Shown: positions 19,385-33,056, numbered from the stretch's first letter. The stretch is 64,000 nucleotides of DNA from Pseudomonas sp. DTU_2021_1001937_2_SI_NGA_ILE_001 (GCF_032463525.1 NZ_CP135971.1:1736001-1800000); one strand, 5' to 3'. Numbers and translations are program-made. The notes: generated from the letters alone by a model not told the origin.

Positions 19385-20809
19385 ATGAATACAACACACA
19401 GCACCGCCTATCACTATCAGGTGGTCCGCCAGTTCGCCATTATGACGGTGGTCTGGGGGATTGTCGGGATGGGGCTAGGGGTTTTTCTGGCCGCGCAACT
19501 GGTCTGGCCACAACTCAATTTCGACCTGCCCTGGACCAGCTTCGGCCGCCTGCGCCCGCTGCACACCAACGCAGTGATCTTCGCCTTCGGCGGCTGCGCG
19601 CTGTTCGCCAGCTCCTACTACTCGGTGCAGCGCACCTGCCAGACCCCGCTGTTCATGCCACGCCTGGCGGCCTTCACGTTCTGGGGCTGGCAACTGGTGA
19701 TCGTGCTGGCGGCCATCAGCCTACCGCTGGGCTACACCTCATCGAAGGAATACGCCGAGCTGGAATGGCCCATCGATATCCTTATCACCATCGTCTGGGT
19801 GGCCTATGCGGTGGTGTTCTTCGGCACCCTGGCGACGCGCAAGACCAAGCACATCTATGTGGGCAACTGGTTCTTCGGTGCCTTCATCCTCACCGTGGCC
19901 ATGCTCCATGTGGTCAACAACCTGGAACTGCCGGTCAGCCTGACCAAGTCGTACTCGATCTACGCCGGTGCCACCGACGCCATGGTGCAGTGGTGGTACG
20001 GGCATAACGCGGTGGGCTTTTTCCTCACCGCAGGCTTTCTGGGCATGATGTATTACTTCGTGCCCAAGCAGGCCGAACGCCCGGTGTACTCGTACCGGCT
20101 GTCGATCGTGCACTTCTGGGCGCTGATCACCCTGTACATCTGGGCCGGCCCCCACCACCTGCACTACACCGCCCTGCCCGACTGGGCGCAGTCGCTGGGC
20201 ATGATCATGTCCCTGGTGCTGCTGGCGCCGAGCTGGGGCGGCATGATCAACGGCATGATGACCCTCTCCGGCGCCTGGCATAAGTTGCGCAGCGACCCGA
20301 TCCTGCGCTTTCTGGTGCTGTCGCTGGCCTTCTACGGCATGTCGACCTTCGAAGGGCCGATGATGGCGATCAAGACGGTCAACGCCCTGTCGCACTACAC
20401 CGACTGGACCATCGGCCATGTGCATGCCGGCGCTTTGGGCTGGGTGGCGATGATTTCCATCGGCGCGGTGTACCACATGATCCCGCGCCTGTTCGGCCGC
20501 CCGGCGATGCACAGCATCGGCCTGATAAATGCGCACTTCTGGCTGGCGACCATCGGCACCGTGCTCTACATCGCCTCGATGTGGGTCAACGGCATCGCCC
20601 AGGGCCTGATGTGGCGAGCGATCAACGACGACGGCACGCTCACCTATTCCTTCATCGAGACCCTGGTGGCCAGCCACCCAGGCTTCATCGTGCGCCTGGT
20701 CGGTGGTGCAGTGTTCTTCACCGGCATGCTGCTGATGGCCTGGAACACCTGGCGCACCGTGCGCGCCGCCGAACCTGCACAGGTCCAGTCCGCCGCGCAG
20801 ATGGCTTGA
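19385..20809 (+). CDS. ccoN: cbb3-type cytochrome c oxidase subunit I, first copy
   Basis: CcoN holds the heme b and heme b3-CuB centre that reduces O2 in high-affinity cbb3 oxidase. The 474-residue protein has about 12 membrane spans. Ligand regions are intact: [10 protein letters not shown] (heme b His), [10 protein letters not shown] (CuB His), AGPHHLHYT (CuB His pair) and [12 protein letters not shown] (heme b3/b His). The start [17 protein letters not shown] matches family length. The upstream in-frame codon at 19340 is not used by relatives. It is the first gene of ccoNOQP and has an upstream Anr box. By position this operon corresponds to cco2 of P. aeruginosa and cco-1 of P. putida naming. 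Confidence 0.97.
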   Translation: MNTTHSTAYHYQVVRQFAIMTVVWGIVGMGLGVFLAAQLVWPQLNFDLPWTSFGRLRPLHTNAVIFAFGGCALFASSYYSVQRTCQTPLFMPRLAAFTFWGWQLVIVLAAISLPLGYTSSKEYAELEWPIDILITIVWVAYAVVFFGTLATRKTKHIYVGNWFFGAFILTVAMLHVVNNLELPVSLTKSYSIYAGATDAMVQWWYGHNAVGFFLTAGFLGMMYYFVPKQAERPVYSYRLSIVHFWALITLYIWAGPHHLHYTALPDWAQSLGMIMSLVLLAPSWGGMINGMMTLSGAWHKLRSDPILRFLVLSLAFYGMSTFEGPMMAIKTVNALSHYTDWTIGHVHAGALGWVAMISIGAVYHMIPRLFGRPAMHSIGLINAHFWLATIGTVLYIASMWVNGIAQGLMWRAINDDGTLTYSFIETLVASHPGFIVRLVGGAVFFTGMLLMAWNTWRTVRAAEPAQVQSAAQMA

Positions 20810-20819
20810 GGAGAGCGCC

Positions 20820-21428
20820 ATGAGACATGAAGTGATCGAAAAGAATGTCACCCTGCTGATGCTCCTGATGGTGCTGGCGGTGAGCGTCGGCGGCCTGACG
20901 CAGATCGTGCCGCTGTTCTTCCAGGACACGGTGAATACCCCGGTCGAAGGCATGAAGCCCTACACCGCCCTGCAGCTCGAAGGCCGCGACATCTATATCC
21001 GCGAAGGCTGCGTAGGCTGTCACTCGCAGATGATCCGCCCGTTCCGCGCCGAGACCGAGCGCTACGGCCACTATTCGGTGGCCGGCGAAAGCGTCTGGGA
21101 CCACCCCTTCCTGTGGGGCTCCAAGCGCACCGGCCCGGACCTGGCGCGGGTCGGCGGGCGCTACTCGGACGACTGGCACCGCACGCACCTGTACAACCCG
21201 CGCAACGTGGTGCCGGAGTCGAAGATGCCCGCCTACCCCTGGCTGGTGGAAACCCCGCTGGACAGCCGCGACACCGTCGCCAAGCTCAAGGCCATGCGCA
21301 CCCTCGGCGTGCCCTACAGCGACGCCGACATCGACGGTGCGGTGGCGAGCCTCAAGGGCAAGACCGAAATGGACGCGCTGGTCGCCTATCTGCAGGTGCT
21401 GGGCACCGCCATCAAGAGCAAGAGGTAA
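20820..21428 (+). CDS. ccoO: cbb3-type cytochrome c oxidase subunit II (mono-heme), first copy
   Basis: CcoO is a membrane-anchored c-type cytochrome passing electrons toward CcoN. The 202 residues include an N-terminal membrane anchor at about 10-33 and one heme c site, C64-VGC67-H68 ([13 protein letters not shown]). The axial Met is probably in SKMPAYPW. The ATG follows GAGGAG 10 bp after ccoN. It shares a 128-nt block with the second ccoO that differs at one position (21021-21148 versus 24541-24668). Confidence 0.97.
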   Translation: MRHEVIEKNVTLLMLLMVLAVSVGGLTQIVPLFFQDTVNTPVEGMKPYTALQLEGRDIYIREGCVGCHSQMIRPFRAETERYGHYSVAGESVWDHPFLWGSKRTGPDLARVGGRYSDDWHRTHLYNPRNVVPESKMPAYPWLVETPLDSRDTVAKLKAMRTLGVPYSDADIDGAVASLKGKTEMDALVAYLQVLGTAIKSKR

Positions 21429-21431
21429 CGC

Positions 21432-21620
21432 ATGGACATCGCAGACCTGCGCGGGCTCGGCACCCTGATCGTCGCCATCGCCTTCATCGGCCTTTCGCTG
21501 TGGGTGTCCAGCAGCCGCCGCAACGAAGACTTCGCCCAGGCACGCATGGCGCCGTTCGCCGACGAACCCCTGCCAGCCAATGACCCCGACCAACCTGCCG
21601 AGCGGAGCGAGCAGCCATGA
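21432..21620 (+). CDS. ccoQ: cbb3 oxidase small subunit CcoQ, first copy
   Basis: This 62-residue protein has one membrane span ([14 protein letters not shown]) and a polar tail, as expected for CcoQ/FixQ, which helps keep the oxidase complex stable. It begins 3 bp after ccoO, and its stop overlaps the ccoP start (ATGA, 21617-21620). Confidence 0.92.
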   Translation: MDIADLRGLGTLIVAIAFIGLSLWVSSSRRNEDFAQARMAPFADEPLPANDPDQPAERSEQP

Positions 21621-22576
21621 GCACCTTCTGGAGTATCTATATCAGCGTGCTGACCCTGGGCAGCCTGGCCGGGCTGGCCTGGCTGCTGTTCGGCACCCGT
21701 CGCAGCCAGCCGGGCGGCAGCCAGGACCAGACCCTGGGGCACAGTTTCGATGGCATCGAGGAGTACGACAATCCGCTGCCACGCTGGTGGTTCCTGCTGT
21801 TCGTCGCCACCCTGGTGTTCTCCCTGGTGTACCTGGTGCTCTACCCCGGCCTGGGTAACTGGAAAGGCGTGCTGCCCGGCTACCAGGACGGCTGGACCAG
21901 CGACGCCGAGTGGCAGAAGGAGATGCAGCAGGCCGACGCCCGCTTCGGGCCGATCTTCGCCCGCTACGCAGCCATGCCCATCGAAGCAGTGGCGCAGGAC
22001 CCGCAGGCGCTGCGCATGGGGGGCCGGCTGTTCGCCTCCAACTGCGCCGTGTGCCATGGCGCGGATGCCAAGGGCGCCTTCGGCTTTCCCAACCTCACCG
22101 ACGACCACTGGCGCTGGGGCGGCAGCCCGGAGACCATCAAGGCCAGCATCATGGGCGGACGTGTGGCGGCGATGCCAGCCTGGGGCCCGGTACTGGGTGA
22201 GGAAGGCGTGAAGAATGTCGCCGCCTACGTGCGCCAGTCGCTGGCCGGCCTGCCACTGCCGGAAGGCACCCAGGCGGATCTGGCCGCCGGACAGCAAGCG
22301 TTCAGCAGCACCTGCGTAGCCTGTCACGGTGCGACGGGCCAGGGCATTTCTCTGATGGGTGCCCCGGACCTCACACAACCGGGTGGTTTCATCTACGGCA
22401 CCAGCCTGGCACAACTGCAACAGACCATTCGTCTGGGGCGCCAGGGTCATATGCCTGCTCAGGCCAATCTGCTGGGCAATGACAAGGTGCAGTTGCTGGC
22501 CGCGTATGTGTACAGCCTGTCACGGCCGACCGCCTCCCCCGCGGTCGCCGCGCCGGTACAGGCCGCCGCCCGGTAG
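21617..22576 (+). CDS. ccoP: cbb3 oxidase di-heme subunit CcoP, first copy
   Basis: CcoP receives electrons from soluble cytochromes c. The 319 residues contain two N-terminal membrane spans (about 5-25 and 57-77). Two heme c sites follow: C143-AVC146-H147 and C233-VAC236-H237. The [14 protein letters not shown] motif between the spans is typical. It ends the first operon and is followed by a strong terminator. Confidence 0.97.
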   Translation: MSTFWSIYISVLTLGSLAGLAWLLFGTRRSQPGGSQDQTLGHSFDGIEEYDNPLPRWWFLLFVATLVFSLVYLVLYPGLGNWKGVLPGYQDGWTSDAEWQKEMQQADARFGPIFARYAAMPIEAVAQDPQALRMGGRLFASNCAVCHGADAKGAFGFPNLTDDHWRWGGSPETIKASIMGGRVAAMPAWGPVLGEEGVKNVAAYVRQSLAGLPLPEGTQADLAAGQQAFSSTCVACHGATGQGISLMGAPDLTQPGGFIYGTSLAQLQQTIRLGRQGHMPAQANLLGNDKVQLLAAYVYSLSRPTASPAVAAPVQAAAR

Positions 22577-22602
22577 CATGTAGTTCTGCGACGCATGGAT
22601 TT

Positions 22603-22631
22603 ACGCCTCCCGCTTGGGGGGCGTTTTTTTT
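22603..22631 (+). terminator. Rho-independent terminator after the first ccoNOQP operon
   Basis: ACGCCTCC pairs with GGGGGCGT (one T-G pair) over a short loop and runs directly into eight T residues. It starts 27 bp after the ccoP stop, so the two cco operons are separate transcription units. Confidence 0.92.
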
Positions 22632-22897
22632 GCCTGCAAAACGAGTGGCCGCGGCTACCGGCCTAACCGAACGGTATGGCGGCTCAAGTCATTGCACCGA
22701 CCTTCATTGCGAGTAAAGCGCTCCCCTACGAACAACCGCCAGGCTGCCAACAGACGCCGTCTAGCCTGCAGCTTCCCTCTGCCGGTGCCAGGCATTAAGC
22801 TGCGCGGCGTTGAATCTTTGCGCTTTCCACTCGTCCAGTACACGACCGCCTCGTTTGCAGGCCCCGCCGTATGCCCCCAGGAGCCTCGACCCCGGCA

Positions 22898-24343
22898 ATG
22901 AGTACCGCAATCTCTCCGGCTGCCTACAACTACAAAGTGGTGCGCCAGTTCGCCGTGATGACGGTGGTCTGGGGCATCGTGGGCATGTTCGTCGGCGTGT
23001 TCATCGCCGCGCAGCTGGTCTGGCCGGAACTGAACTTCGGTCTGGAATGGACCACCTTCGGGCGCCTGCGACCACTGCACACTAACCTGGTGATCTTCGC
23101 CTTCGGTGGCTGCGCGCTGTTCGGCACCTCCTATTACGTGGTGCAACGCACCTGCCAGGTGCGCCTGCTCAGCGACCGCCTGGCGGCCTTCACCTTCTGG
23201 GGCGGGCAGGCGGTGATCCTCGGCGCGCTGGTCAGCCTGCCACTGGGCTACACCACCACCAAGGAATATGCCGAACTGGAGTGGCCCATCGCGATCCTCC
23301 TGGCCATCGTCTGGGTGGCCTACGCCTGGGTGTTCTTTGGCACCCTGGCGCGGCGGCGCACGCCGCATATCTATGTCGCCAACTGGTTCTACGGCGCCTT
23401 CATCCTCGTCACCCTGATGCTGCACGTGGTCAACCACCTGGCTGTGCCGGTGAGCCTGACCAAGTCGTACTCGATCTACGCCGGGGCTACCGACGCGATG
23501 ATCCAGTGGTGGTACGGCCACAACGCGGTGGGCTTTTTCCTCACCACCGGCTTTCTCGGCATCATGTATTACTTCGTGCCCAAGCAGGCCGAACGCCCGG
23601 TGTACTCGTACCGGCTGTCGATCGTGCACTTCTGGGCGCTGATTACCCTGTACATCTGGGCAGGCCCCCACCACCTGCACTACACCGCCCTGCCCGACTG
23701 GGCGCAGTCGCTGGGCATGGTGATGTCGATCATTCTGCTGGTGCCCAGCTGGGGCGGCATGATCAACGGCATGATGACCCTCTCCGGCGCCTGGCATAAG
23801 TTGCGCAGCGACCCGGTCCTGCGCTTTCTGGTGCTGTCGCTGGCCTTCTACGGCATGTCGACCTTCGAAGGGCCGATGATGGCGATCAAGACGGTCAACG
23901 CCCTGTCGCACTACACCGACTGGACCATCGGCCATGTGCATGCCGGCGCTTTGGGCTGGGTGGCGATGATTACCATCGGCGCCACCTACCACATGCTTCC
24001 GCGGCTGTTCGGGCGCCCGGCGATGCACAGTATCGGCCTGATCCACGCGCACTTCTGGCTGGCGACCATCGGCACCGTGCTGTACATCGCCGCCATGTGG
24101 GTCAACGGCATCACCCAGGGCCTGATGTGGCGGGCGGTGAATGCCGACGGCACCCTGACCTTTTCCTTCGTCGAATCGGTGGTGGCCAGCCACCCCGGCT
24201 ACGTGGTGCGCATGCTCGGCGGCGCGCTGTTCGCCAGCGGCATGCTGCTGATGGCCTGGAACACCTGGCAGACCATCCGTGGCGGCGACCCGCAAGCCGC
24301 GGATGACGCGGCGCGCATTCCGCTGGCGGGAGCCCGCCCATGA
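22898..24343 (+). CDS. ccoN: cbb3-type cytochrome c oxidase subunit I, second copy
   Basis: This 481-residue CcoN paralogue has the same ligand regions as the first ([41 protein letters not shown]). The start [15 protein letters not shown] is chosen by alignment with the first copy. The upstream in-frame ATG at 22871 is less likely. No Anr box was found in the 22632-22897 gap, so this operon may be less oxygen-regulated, as for the constitutive cco1 of P. aeruginosa. A 225-nt block (23747-23971) matches 20231-20455 of the first copy at 224 of 225 positions. Confidence 0.97.
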   Translation: MSTAISPAAYNYKVVRQFAVMTVVWGIVGMFVGVFIAAQLVWPELNFGLEWTTFGRLRPLHTNLVIFAFGGCALFGTSYYVVQRTCQVRLLSDRLAAFTFWGGQAVILGALVSLPLGYTTTKEYAELEWPIAILLAIVWVAYAWVFFGTLARRRTPHIYVANWFYGAFILVTLMLHVVNHLAVPVSLTKSYSIYAGATDAMIQWWYGHNAVGFFLTTGFLGIMYYFVPKQAERPVYSYRLSIVHFWALITLYIWAGPHHLHYTALPDWAQSLGMVMSIILLVPSWGGMINGMMTLSGAWHKLRSDPVLRFLVLSLAFYGMSTFEGPMMAIKTVNALSHYTDWTIGHVHAGALGWVAMITIGATYHMLPRLFGRPAMHSIGLIHAHFWLATIGTVLYIAAMWVNGITQGLMWRAVNADGTLTFSFVESVVASHPGYVVRMLGGALFASGMLLMAWNTWQTIRGGDPQAADDAARIPLAGARP

Positions 24344-24948
24344 AGCACGAAAAGGTCGAGAAGCACGTTGGCCTGCTGGCGTTGCTGATGGTCCTGGCCG
24401 TGAGTATCGGTGGCCTGACGCAGATCGTGCCGCTGTTCTTCCAGGACACGGTGAACACCCCGGTCGAAGGCATGCAGCCCTACACTGCCCTGCAGCTCGA
24501 AGGCCGCGACGTATACATCGCCAACGGCTGCGTGGGCTGCCACTCGCAGATGATCCGCCCGTTCCGCGCCGAGACCGAGCGCTACGGCCACTATTCGGTG
24601 GCCGGCGAAAGCGTCTGGGACCACCCCTTCCTGTGGGGTTCCAAGCGCACCGGCCCGGACCTGGCGCGCATCGGCGGGCGCTACTCGGACGCCTGGCATC
24701 GCATCCACCTGATCAACCCGCGTGACGTAGTGCCGGAATCGAAGATGCCCGCCTACCCCTTCCTCGCCCACAAGACCGTCGACGCCAGCCAGACGCCGAA
24801 GAAGATGCAGGCCCTGCGCAGCCTCGGCGTGCCCTACAGCGATGCAGACATCGCCGGCGCCAGCGAGGCGGTACAGGGCAAGACCGAACTGGACGCGCTG
24901 GTCGCCTACCTGCAGGGGCTGGGCGTGCAGATCAAGAGCAAGAGGTGA
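24340..24948 (+). CDS. ccoO: cbb3-type cytochrome c oxidase subunit II, second copy
   Basis: The 202-residue mono-heme subunit has an N-terminal anchor and one CxxCH site (GCVGCHSQM). Its ATG overlaps the ccoN stop (ATGA), so the two are translationally coupled. It differs from the first ccoO mainly in the last third ([16 protein letters not shown]). Confidence 0.97.
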   Translation: MKHEKVEKHVGLLALLMVLAVSIGGLTQIVPLFFQDTVNTPVEGMQPYTALQLEGRDVYIANGCVGCHSQMIRPFRAETERYGHYSVAGESVWDHPFLWGSKRTGPDLARIGGRYSDAWHRIHLINPRDVVPESKMPAYPFLAHKTVDASQTPKKMQALRSLGVPYSDADIAGASEAVQGKTELDALVAYLQGLGVQIKSKR

Positions 24949-24953
24949 AGCCG

Positions 24954-25130
24954 ATGGACATCGGAACCCTGCGTGGCCTGGGCACCCTGCTGGTGTTGCT
25001 GGCCTTCGTCGGCCTGGCCCTGTGGGTGTTCAGCCCCAGGCGCCAGAAAGACTTCGATGAAGCCAGCCGCCTGCCGTTCGCCGACGAGCCAGAAAGCCTG
25101 GATGTACAGCGCCGGAAGCCCGACGCATGA
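24954..25130 (+). CDS. ccoQ: cbb3 oxidase small subunit CcoQ, second copy
   Basis: This 58-residue, single-span protein begins [15 protein letters not shown]. The ATG at 24954 is preferred to an in-frame GTG at 24945, which overlaps the ccoO stop. Its stop overlaps the ccoP start. Confidence 0.9.
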   Translation: MDIGTLRGLGTLLVLLAFVGLALWVFSPRRQKDFDEASRLPFADEPESLDVQRRKPDA

Positions 25131-26134
25131 GCAGCGCCTGGAGCCTGTTCGTCAGCCTGCTGACCCTCGGCACCCTGGCCGGGCTGCTCTGGCTGCTGCT
25201 GGCCACCCGCAAGGGCGAGCGCCAGAAGCCAGGCGAGGAAACCCTCAAGCACAGCTTCGACGGCATCGAGGAATACGACAATCCGCTGCCGCGCTGGTGG
25301 TTCTGGCTGTTCATCGCCACCCTGGTGTTCGCCGTGCTGTACCTGCTGCTCTATCCGGGGCTGGGCAACTGGCGCGGTCTGCTGCCCGGCTATGATTGGT
25401 TGGACAGCGAGCGCCAGGTGCGTTTCGCCGACGGCCAGCGCGGCTGGAGTGGCGTGCACGAGTGGGAAAAGGAAATGGCCCAGGCCGAAGCACGCTACGG
25501 GCCGATCTTTGCACGCTTCGCCAGCATGCCGCTGGAACAGGTGGCCAAAGAGCCGCAAGCCTTGCAGATCGGCGCCCGGCTGTTCGCCGCCAACTGTGCG
25601 GTGTGCCACGGCTCGGACGCCAAGGGCGCCTATGGCTTCCCAAACCTCACCGACGCGTACTGGCGTTGGGGCGGCGACCCGCAGTCGATCAAGACCAGCA
25701 TCCTCAACGGCCGTCAGGCGGTGATGCCCGCCTGGGGCGCCGTACTCGGCGAACAGGGCGTCAGGGACGTGGCCGCCTATGTACTGGCCGGCATGGGCCG
25801 TGAGCTGCCCGCCGACGCCCAGGCCGACCCGCAGGCCGGGGAGAAACTCTACGCCACCACCTGCATCGCCTGCCACGGCCCGCAGCGCCAGGGCAACCCG
25901 CTGCTCGGCGCGCCCGACCTGAGCCAGCCGGGCGCATACATCTACGGCACGCGCTTCGACCAGGTGCAGCAGAGTATCCACCAGGGACGCCAGGGGCAGA
26001 TGCCGGCCCAGCAGGCCAGCCAGGGTGACGACCGCGTGCACATTCTGGCAGCCTACATCTACAGCCTGTCGCAGCCGCCCGCCCCGACGCCGGCACCCCC
26101 TGCGCAAGCAGTCAGCAGCCCCACGCCGCCATGA
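25127..26134 (+). CDS. ccoP: cbb3 oxidase di-heme subunit CcoP, second copy
   Basis: The 335-residue protein has two N-terminal spans and two heme c sites ([12 protein letters not shown] and [12 protein letters not shown]). Compared with the first CcoP it has about 15 extra residues after the second span ([20 protein letters not shown]) and a proline/alanine-rich tail. It is the last gene of the second operon. Confidence 0.97.
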   Translation: MSSAWSLFVSLLTLGTLAGLLWLLLATRKGERQKPGEETLKHSFDGIEEYDNPLPRWWFWLFIATLVFAVLYLLLYPGLGNWRGLLPGYDWLDSERQVRFADGQRGWSGVHEWEKEMAQAEARYGPIFARFASMPLEQVAKEPQALQIGARLFAANCAVCHGSDAKGAYGFPNLTDAYWRWGGDPQSIKTSILNGRQAVMPAWGAVLGEQGVRDVAAYVLAGMGRELPADAQADPQAGEKLYATTCIACHGPQRQGNPLLGAPDLSQPGAYIYGTRFDQVQQSIHQGRQGQMPAQQASQGDDRVHILAAYIYSLSQPPAPTPAPPAQAVSSPTPP

Positions 26135-26166
26135 CCCTGGGAGCCGCCGGGCTATCGAGCCGTCCG

Positions 26167-26180
26167 TTGATCCAGATCAG
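26167..26180. promoter_or_regulatory. Anr box before ccoG
   Basis: TTGATCCAGATCAG matches TTGAT-N4-ATCAA at 9 of 10 fixed positions. It lies 140 bp upstream of the ccoG ATG, in the 185-bp gap after the second ccoP. Confidence 0.82.
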
Positions 26181-26319
26181 TCGCACAGGCCCTCCCGGCC
26201 CGCAAAGGCGACCAAGTGTCGCAGGGTGACAGAAAGGTGCGGGGGTATCATCGAGGTACAAGGAAGCCCCCCCGTCCCGGCCTGAACCGGGCACTCTGCT
26301 ACTGCCGTGGGACGTTGCG

Positions 26320-27735
26320 ATGAGTCATCGGATACCGCTACAAGACATCACCCCGCCGCCCGCCCCGAACAGCGAAGGCGTCGACCTGTACGCCGCCCGG
26401 GAAAAGATCCACACCCGCGCCTTCAGCGGTTTCTTCCGCAACCTGCGGATGGCCGGTGGCGCACTGCTGATGCTGATCTACTTCGGCACCGTATGGCTGA
26501 GCTGGAACGGCCGCCAGGCGGTGTGGTGGAACCTGCCGGAACGCAAGTTCTACATCTTCGGCTCGACCTTCTGGCCACAGGATTTCATCCTGCTTTCGGG
26601 CATTCTCATCGTTGCCGCTTTCGGGCTGTTCTTCATCACGGTCTACGCCGGTCGAGTGTGGTGCGGCTACACCTGCCCGCAAAGCGTCTGGACCTGGATG
26701 TTCATGTGGTGCGAGAAGCTCACCGAAGGCGACCGCAACCAGCGCATCAAGCTCGACAAGGCGCCGGCCAGCGCCAGCAAGCTGCTGCGCAAGAGCGCCA
26801 AACACGGCCTGTGGCTGCTGATCGGCTTTGTCACCGGGCTGACCTTCGTCGGCTACTTCGCGCCGATTCGCGAACTGTGCATCGAGCTGTTCACCGGCCA
26901 GGCCGACGGCTGGGCGTATTTCTGGGTCGGCTTCTTCACCCTGGCCACCTACGGCAACGCCGGCTGGCTGCGCGAACAGGTATGCGTGCACATGTGTCCC
27001 TATTCGCGCTTCCAGAGTGTGATGTTCGACAAGGACACGCTGATCGTCTCCTACGACCCGCGTCGCGGCGAACCACGCGGCCCAAGGCGTCGTCAGGCAG
27101 ACTTCAAGAGCCAGGGCCTGGGCGAGTGCATCGACTGCACGTTGTGCGTGCAGGTCTGCCCCACCGGCATCGACATCCGCGACGGCCTGCAGATCGCCTG
27201 CATCGGCTGCGCGGCCTGCATCGACGCCTGCGACACGGTGATGGACAAGATGGGCTACCCGCGCGGACTGGTTAGCTACACCACCGAACACAACCTTTCC
27301 GGCCAGCAAACCCGTACCTTGCGGCCACGACTGATCGGCTACGCGCTGGTGCTGCTGAGCATGCTCGGCCTGCTGGCCAGCGCTTTCGCCATGCGCCCGT
27401 TGACCGGCCTGGATGTCGCCAAGGACCGCATGCTTTATCGTGAGAACGCCGAAGGGCGGATCGAGAACGTCTACAGCCTGAAGATCCTCAACAAGGACCA
27501 GCACCCGCACACCTACCTGTTGCAGGCTGCAGGCTTGCCCGACCTGCGCCTGCAGGGTCAGCGCGAGATCCGCGTGGCGGCCGGCGACAGCCTGAGCCTG
27601 GCGGTGCAGCTGTCCAGCGCTGCCGAACAGATGCCATCGAGCAGCAATGAGGTGACCTTCACCTTGCAAGACATCGACGACAGCGATAACCGGGTTGTCG
27701 CGAAAAGCCGCTTCATCGGTCCGCAGGTCCGTTAG
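26320..27735 (+). CDS. ccoG: cbb3 oxidase assembly protein CcoG (membrane ferredoxin)
   Basis: CcoG is thought to act in copper handling and maturation of cbb3 oxidase (it has been reported as a cupric reductase). The 471 residues include about five membrane spans. The motifs CGYTCPQSVWTW and CVHMCPYSRFQ are present. Two [4Fe-4S] sites lie at about 265-305 (CIDCTLCVQVCPTG and CIGCAACIDACD). A C-terminal Ig-like FixG domain ends the protein. It begins the ccoGHIS assembly cluster, with an Anr box upstream. Confidence 0.96.
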   Translation: MSHRIPLQDITPPPAPNSEGVDLYAAREKIHTRAFSGFFRNLRMAGGALLMLIYFGTVWLSWNGRQAVWWNLPERKFYIFGSTFWPQDFILLSGILIVAAFGLFFITVYAGRVWCGYTCPQSVWTWMFMWCEKLTEGDRNQRIKLDKAPASASKLLRKSAKHGLWLLIGFVTGLTFVGYFAPIRELCIELFTGQADGWAYFWVGFFTLATYGNAGWLREQVCVHMCPYSRFQSVMFDKDTLIVSYDPRRGEPRGPRRRQADFKSQGLGECIDCTLCVQVCPTGIDIRDGLQIACIGCAACIDACDTVMDKMGYPRGLVSYTTEHNLSGQQTRTLRPRLIGYALVLLSMLGLLASAFAMRPLTGLDVAKDRMLYRENAEGRIENVYSLKILNKDQHPHTYLLQAAGLPDLRLQGQREIRVAAGDSLSLAVQLSSAAEQMPSSSNEVTFTLQDIDDSDNRVVAKSRFIGPQVR

Positions 27736-27744
27736 GAGATTCTC

Positions 27745-28262
27745 TTGAACACAAGCGCCGTCCCCTGGTACCGGCACCGCTGGCCGTGGTTCATCATCGG
27801 CCTGCTGGGCTGTTCGGTGACCCTCAGCCTGACCATGGTGGTGATCGCCGTGCAGCATCCGGTCAACTTGGTCAGCGACAACTATTACGAGGCCGGCAAG
27901 GGCATCAACCGCTCGCTGGACCGCGAACAGCTGGCCCTGGCCCTGAAGCTGCGCGCCAGCCTGAACCTCGACGAGCTGACCGGCGAAGCCGAACTGCGCC
28001 TGGCAGGTGACAGCCTGCCCGACACCCTGCAACTCAACCTGCTGTCGCCGACCCAGCCGGACAAGGATCGCCACATCCTGCTGCGGCGCAGCCCCGGCGA
28101 AACCGGACGCTACATCGGCCAGCTCGATGACCGGGTCGATGGCCGGCGCTTCGTCGAACTGCTGGGCCAGGCACAGGCCGGCACCTGGCGCCTGTTCGAA
28201 GAAGAATTCGTGCGTCCGGGCCGCACCCTGGTGCTGGGCGACGAGCCGCTGCAGGCCGCGCC

Positions 28263-28266
<4 letters not shown>
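27745..28266 (+). CDS. ccoH: FixH-family cbb3 assembly protein CcoH
   Basis: The 173-residue protein has one N-terminal membrane span (WFIIGLLGCSVTLSLTMVVI) and a periplasmic domain with the FixH signature NLVSDNYYEAGKGINRSLDR. CcoH is a stable partner of the cbb3 complex needed for assembly. The start is a TTG at 27745, six bases after AGGAG, 9 bp beyond the ccoG stop. No ATG is better placed. Its stop overlaps the ccoI start. Confidence 0.93.
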
Positions 28267-30718
<2,452 letters not shown>

Positions 30719-30740
<22 letters not shown>

Positions 30741-30904
30741 TCCCCGCCGCCCTGCTGCTGGTCGGCGTCGCCATCCGGGTGTTCTTCTGGGCCGTGGACA
30801 GCGGCCAGTACGACGACCTGGACAGCCCGGCACACAGCATCCTGTTCGACGACGAAGACCCGGCCCACAAGGCTGCGGCGCAGTCGCGTGAGCGGCATGA
30901 CTGA
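30719..30904 (+). CDS. ccoS: cbb3 oxidase maturation protein CcoS
   Basis: The 61-residue protein begins MPALYIMIPAALLLVG. It has one span and the CcoS motif FFWAVDSGQYDDLDSPAHSIL with an acidic tail. CcoS is required for cofactor insertion into CcoN. It overlaps the end of ccoI and the start of the next gene, as expected for a tightly packed operon. Confidence 0.94.
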
Positions 30905-31574
30905 GCTGCTCGGCCTGCTCGGCACGGCGCTGCTGTTCGGCGTGCTCGGCGGCGGCCACTGCATCGGCATGTGCGGCGGGCTGATGGGCGCCCTGACCCT
31001 GGCGGTCCCTGAGCGCCAGCGCCGCTGGCGCCTGCTGCTGGCCTACAACCTCGGGCGGGTTGCCAGCTACGCGGTGGCCGGGCTGCTCACCGGCCTGCTC
31101 GGCCACGCCGTGGCCAACGGGCCGGGTGCCCTGATACTGCGGGTCATCGCTGCGCTGCTGTTGATCGCCATGGGCCTGTACCTGGCCGGCTGGTGGCAAG
31201 GGCTGACTTACATCGAACGCCTCGGCCGTGGCCTGTGGCGCCACCTGCAACCTGTGGCCCGCCGCCTGCTGCCGATGAACAGCGTGCCCCGCGCGGCCCT
31301 GGTCGGTGCCCTGTGGGGCTGGCTGCCATGCGGGCTGGTGTACAGCGTGCTGCTGTGGGCAGCCTTGCAGGGCAATGCGCTGACCAGCGCGACGCTGATG
31401 CTGGCCTTCGGCCTGGGCACCTGGCCGGTTCTGCTCGCCGCCGGCCTGGCCGCCGAACGTACCCGGGCCCTGCTGCGCCGTCGCGGGCTGCGTACTGTCG
31501 GGGGCCTGCTGGTCATCGCCTTCGGCCTCTGGAGCCTGCCGGGTCCGCACCAGCGCCTGTTGATGGGTCACTGA
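30897..31574 (+). CDS. TauE/SafE-family membrane protein next to ccoS
   Basis: This 225-residue, about six-span membrane protein has a Cys/His/Gly motif at the first span (GGGHCIGMCGG) and a second-half LVGALWGWLPCGLVYS. It belongs to the sulfite exporter/heavy-metal-transport-like group often encoded after ccoS. It may help in copper supply or disulfide chemistry, but that is inferred from the neighbours. The ATG at 30897 overlaps the ccoS end by 8 bp. An upstream GTG at 30888 is possible. Confidence 0.88.
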   Translation: MTELLGLLGTALLFGVLGGGHCIGMCGGLMGALTLAVPERQRRWRLLLAYNLGRVASYAVAGLLTGLLGHAVANGPGALILRVIAALLLIAMGLYLAGWWQGLTYIERLGRGLWRHLQPVARRLLPMNSVPRAALVGALWGWLPCGLVYSVLLWAALQGNALTSATLMLAFGLGTWPVLLAAGLAAERTRALLRRRGLRTVGGLLVIAFGLWSLPGPHQRLLMGH

Positions 31575-31598
31575 ACGATGACCCCTTTGGCAAACCCT

Positions 31599-31612
31599 TG
31601 ATGCATATCAAC
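31599..31612. promoter_or_regulatory. Anr box before hemN
   Basis: TTGATGCATATCAA is a perfect match to TTGAT-N4-ATCAA. It lies 62 bp before the hemN ATG. hemN is a well-known Anr target in pseudomonads. Confidence 0.93.
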
Positions 31613-31673
31613 AGGCCTGGCAAGTGGCTCGCCTAGACTCGGGCATCGCCAGCCTAACCAGGGGAATGCCCGC

Positions 31674-33056
31674 ATGCTCGACGCCATTCGTTGGGATTCT
31701 GACCTGATCCGTCGCTACGATCTGGCAGGACCGCGTTACACCTCCTACCCCACCGCCGTGCAGTTCAATACCCAGGTCGGCGCCTTCGACCTGCTGCACG
31801 CCCTGCGTGAAAGTCGCAAGGCCTCGCGCCCACTGTCGCTGTACGCGCACATCCCGTTCTGCGCCAACATCTGCTACTACTGCGCGTGCAACAAAGTGGT
31901 CACCAAGGACCGCAGCCGCGCTCAGGCCTACCTGCAACGCCTGGAACATGAAATCAAGATGCTGGCCTGCCACCTCGCGCCAGACCAGGTGGTAGAGCAA
32001 CTGCATCTGGGCGGCGGCACGCCGACCTTCCTCAATCATGGCGAGCTGCGTCAACTGATGGCCCAGCTGCGTACGCACTTCAATCTGCTGGACGACGACT
32101 CCGGCGACTACGGCATCGAGATCGACCCGCGCGAGGCCGACTGGTCGTCCATGGGCCTGCTCCGCGAACTGGGCTTCAACCGGGTCAGCCTCGGCGTGCA
32201 GGATCTCGATCCGGCGGTGCAGCGTGCGGTCAACCGCCTGCAGAGCCTGGAGCAGACCCGCGCTATCGTCGAAGCGGCGCGTACCCTGCAGTTCCGCTCG
32301 GTGAACATCGACCTGATCTACGGCCTGCCGTTGCAAACCCCCGAGGGCTTCGCCCGCACGGTGGAGGAAATCATCGCCCTGCAGCCCGACCGTCTGTCGG
32401 TGTTCAACTATGCGCACCTGCCCGAACGCTTCATGCCGCAGCGGCGCATCGACACCCAGGCCTTGCCGCGCCCGGAGCAGAAACTGCAGATGCTCGAACG
32501 CACCATCGAGCAACTGACCGGCGCCGGCTACCGCTACATCGGCATGGACCACTTCGCCCTGCCCGACGACGAACTGGCCATTGCCCAGGAAGAAGGCACG
32601 CTGCAACGCAACTTCCAGGGCTACACCACGCATGGGCATTGCGACCTGCTCGGGCTGGGGGTCTCGGCAATCAGCCAGATCGGCGACCTGTACTGCCAGA
32701 ACAGCAGCGATCTCAACGACTATCAGAGCCTGCTGGGCAGCGACCAGCTGGCCACCAAGCGCGGCCTGCTGTGCAATGACGACGACCGTATCCGCCGGGC
32801 AGTCATCCAGCAGCTGATCTGCCATTTCGAGCTGGATTTCACCCGCATCGAGCAGGCGTTCGGCATCGACTTCGCGCATTACTTCCGGGACCTCCAAGCG
32901 CCCCTGCACGCCATGGCCAGTGATGGCCTGATCGCCCTGGACGCGCATGGGATCCGCGTGCTGCCCGCCGGGCGCCTGCTGGTGCGCGGGGTGTGCATGC
33001 TGTTCGACGCCTACCTCAACCCGCAGAACAGCCAACGCTTTTCACGAGTCATATGA
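31674..33056 (+). CDS. hemN: Oxygen-independent coproporphyrinogen III oxidase
   Basis: HemN converts coproporphyrinogen III to protoporphyrinogen IX without O2, using radical SAM chemistry, and so supports heme synthesis for the cbb3 oxidases under low oxygen. The 460 residues have the [4Fe-4S] set CxxxCxxC at Cys63, Cys67 and Cys70, with the extra Cys72 of true Hem[17 protein letters not shown] and [18 protein letters not shown] are also present, and the C-terminal HemN domain is complete. A perfect Anr box lies upstream, and anr follows. Confidence 0.96.
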   Translation: MLDAIRWDSDLIRRYDLAGPRYTSYPTAVQFNTQVGAFDLLHALRESRKASRPLSLYAHIPFCANICYYCACNKVVTKDRSRAQAYLQRLEHEIKMLACHLAPDQVVEQLHLGGGTPTFLNHGELRQLMAQLRTHFNLLDDDSGDYGIEIDPREADWSSMGLLRELGFNRVSLGVQDLDPAVQRAVNRLQSLEQTRAIVEAARTLQFRSVNIDLIYGLPLQTPEGFARTVEEIIALQPDRLSVFNYAHLPERFMPQRRIDTQALPRPEQKLQMLERTIEQLTGAGYRYIGMDHFALPDDELAIAQEEGTLQRNFQGYTTHGHCDLLGLGVSAISQIGDLYCQNSSDLNDYQSLLGSDQLATKRGLLCNDDDRIRRAVIQQLICHFELDFTRIEQAFGIDFAHYFRDLQAPLHAMASDGLIALDAHGIRVLPAGRLLVRGVCMLFDAYLNPQNSQRFSRVI

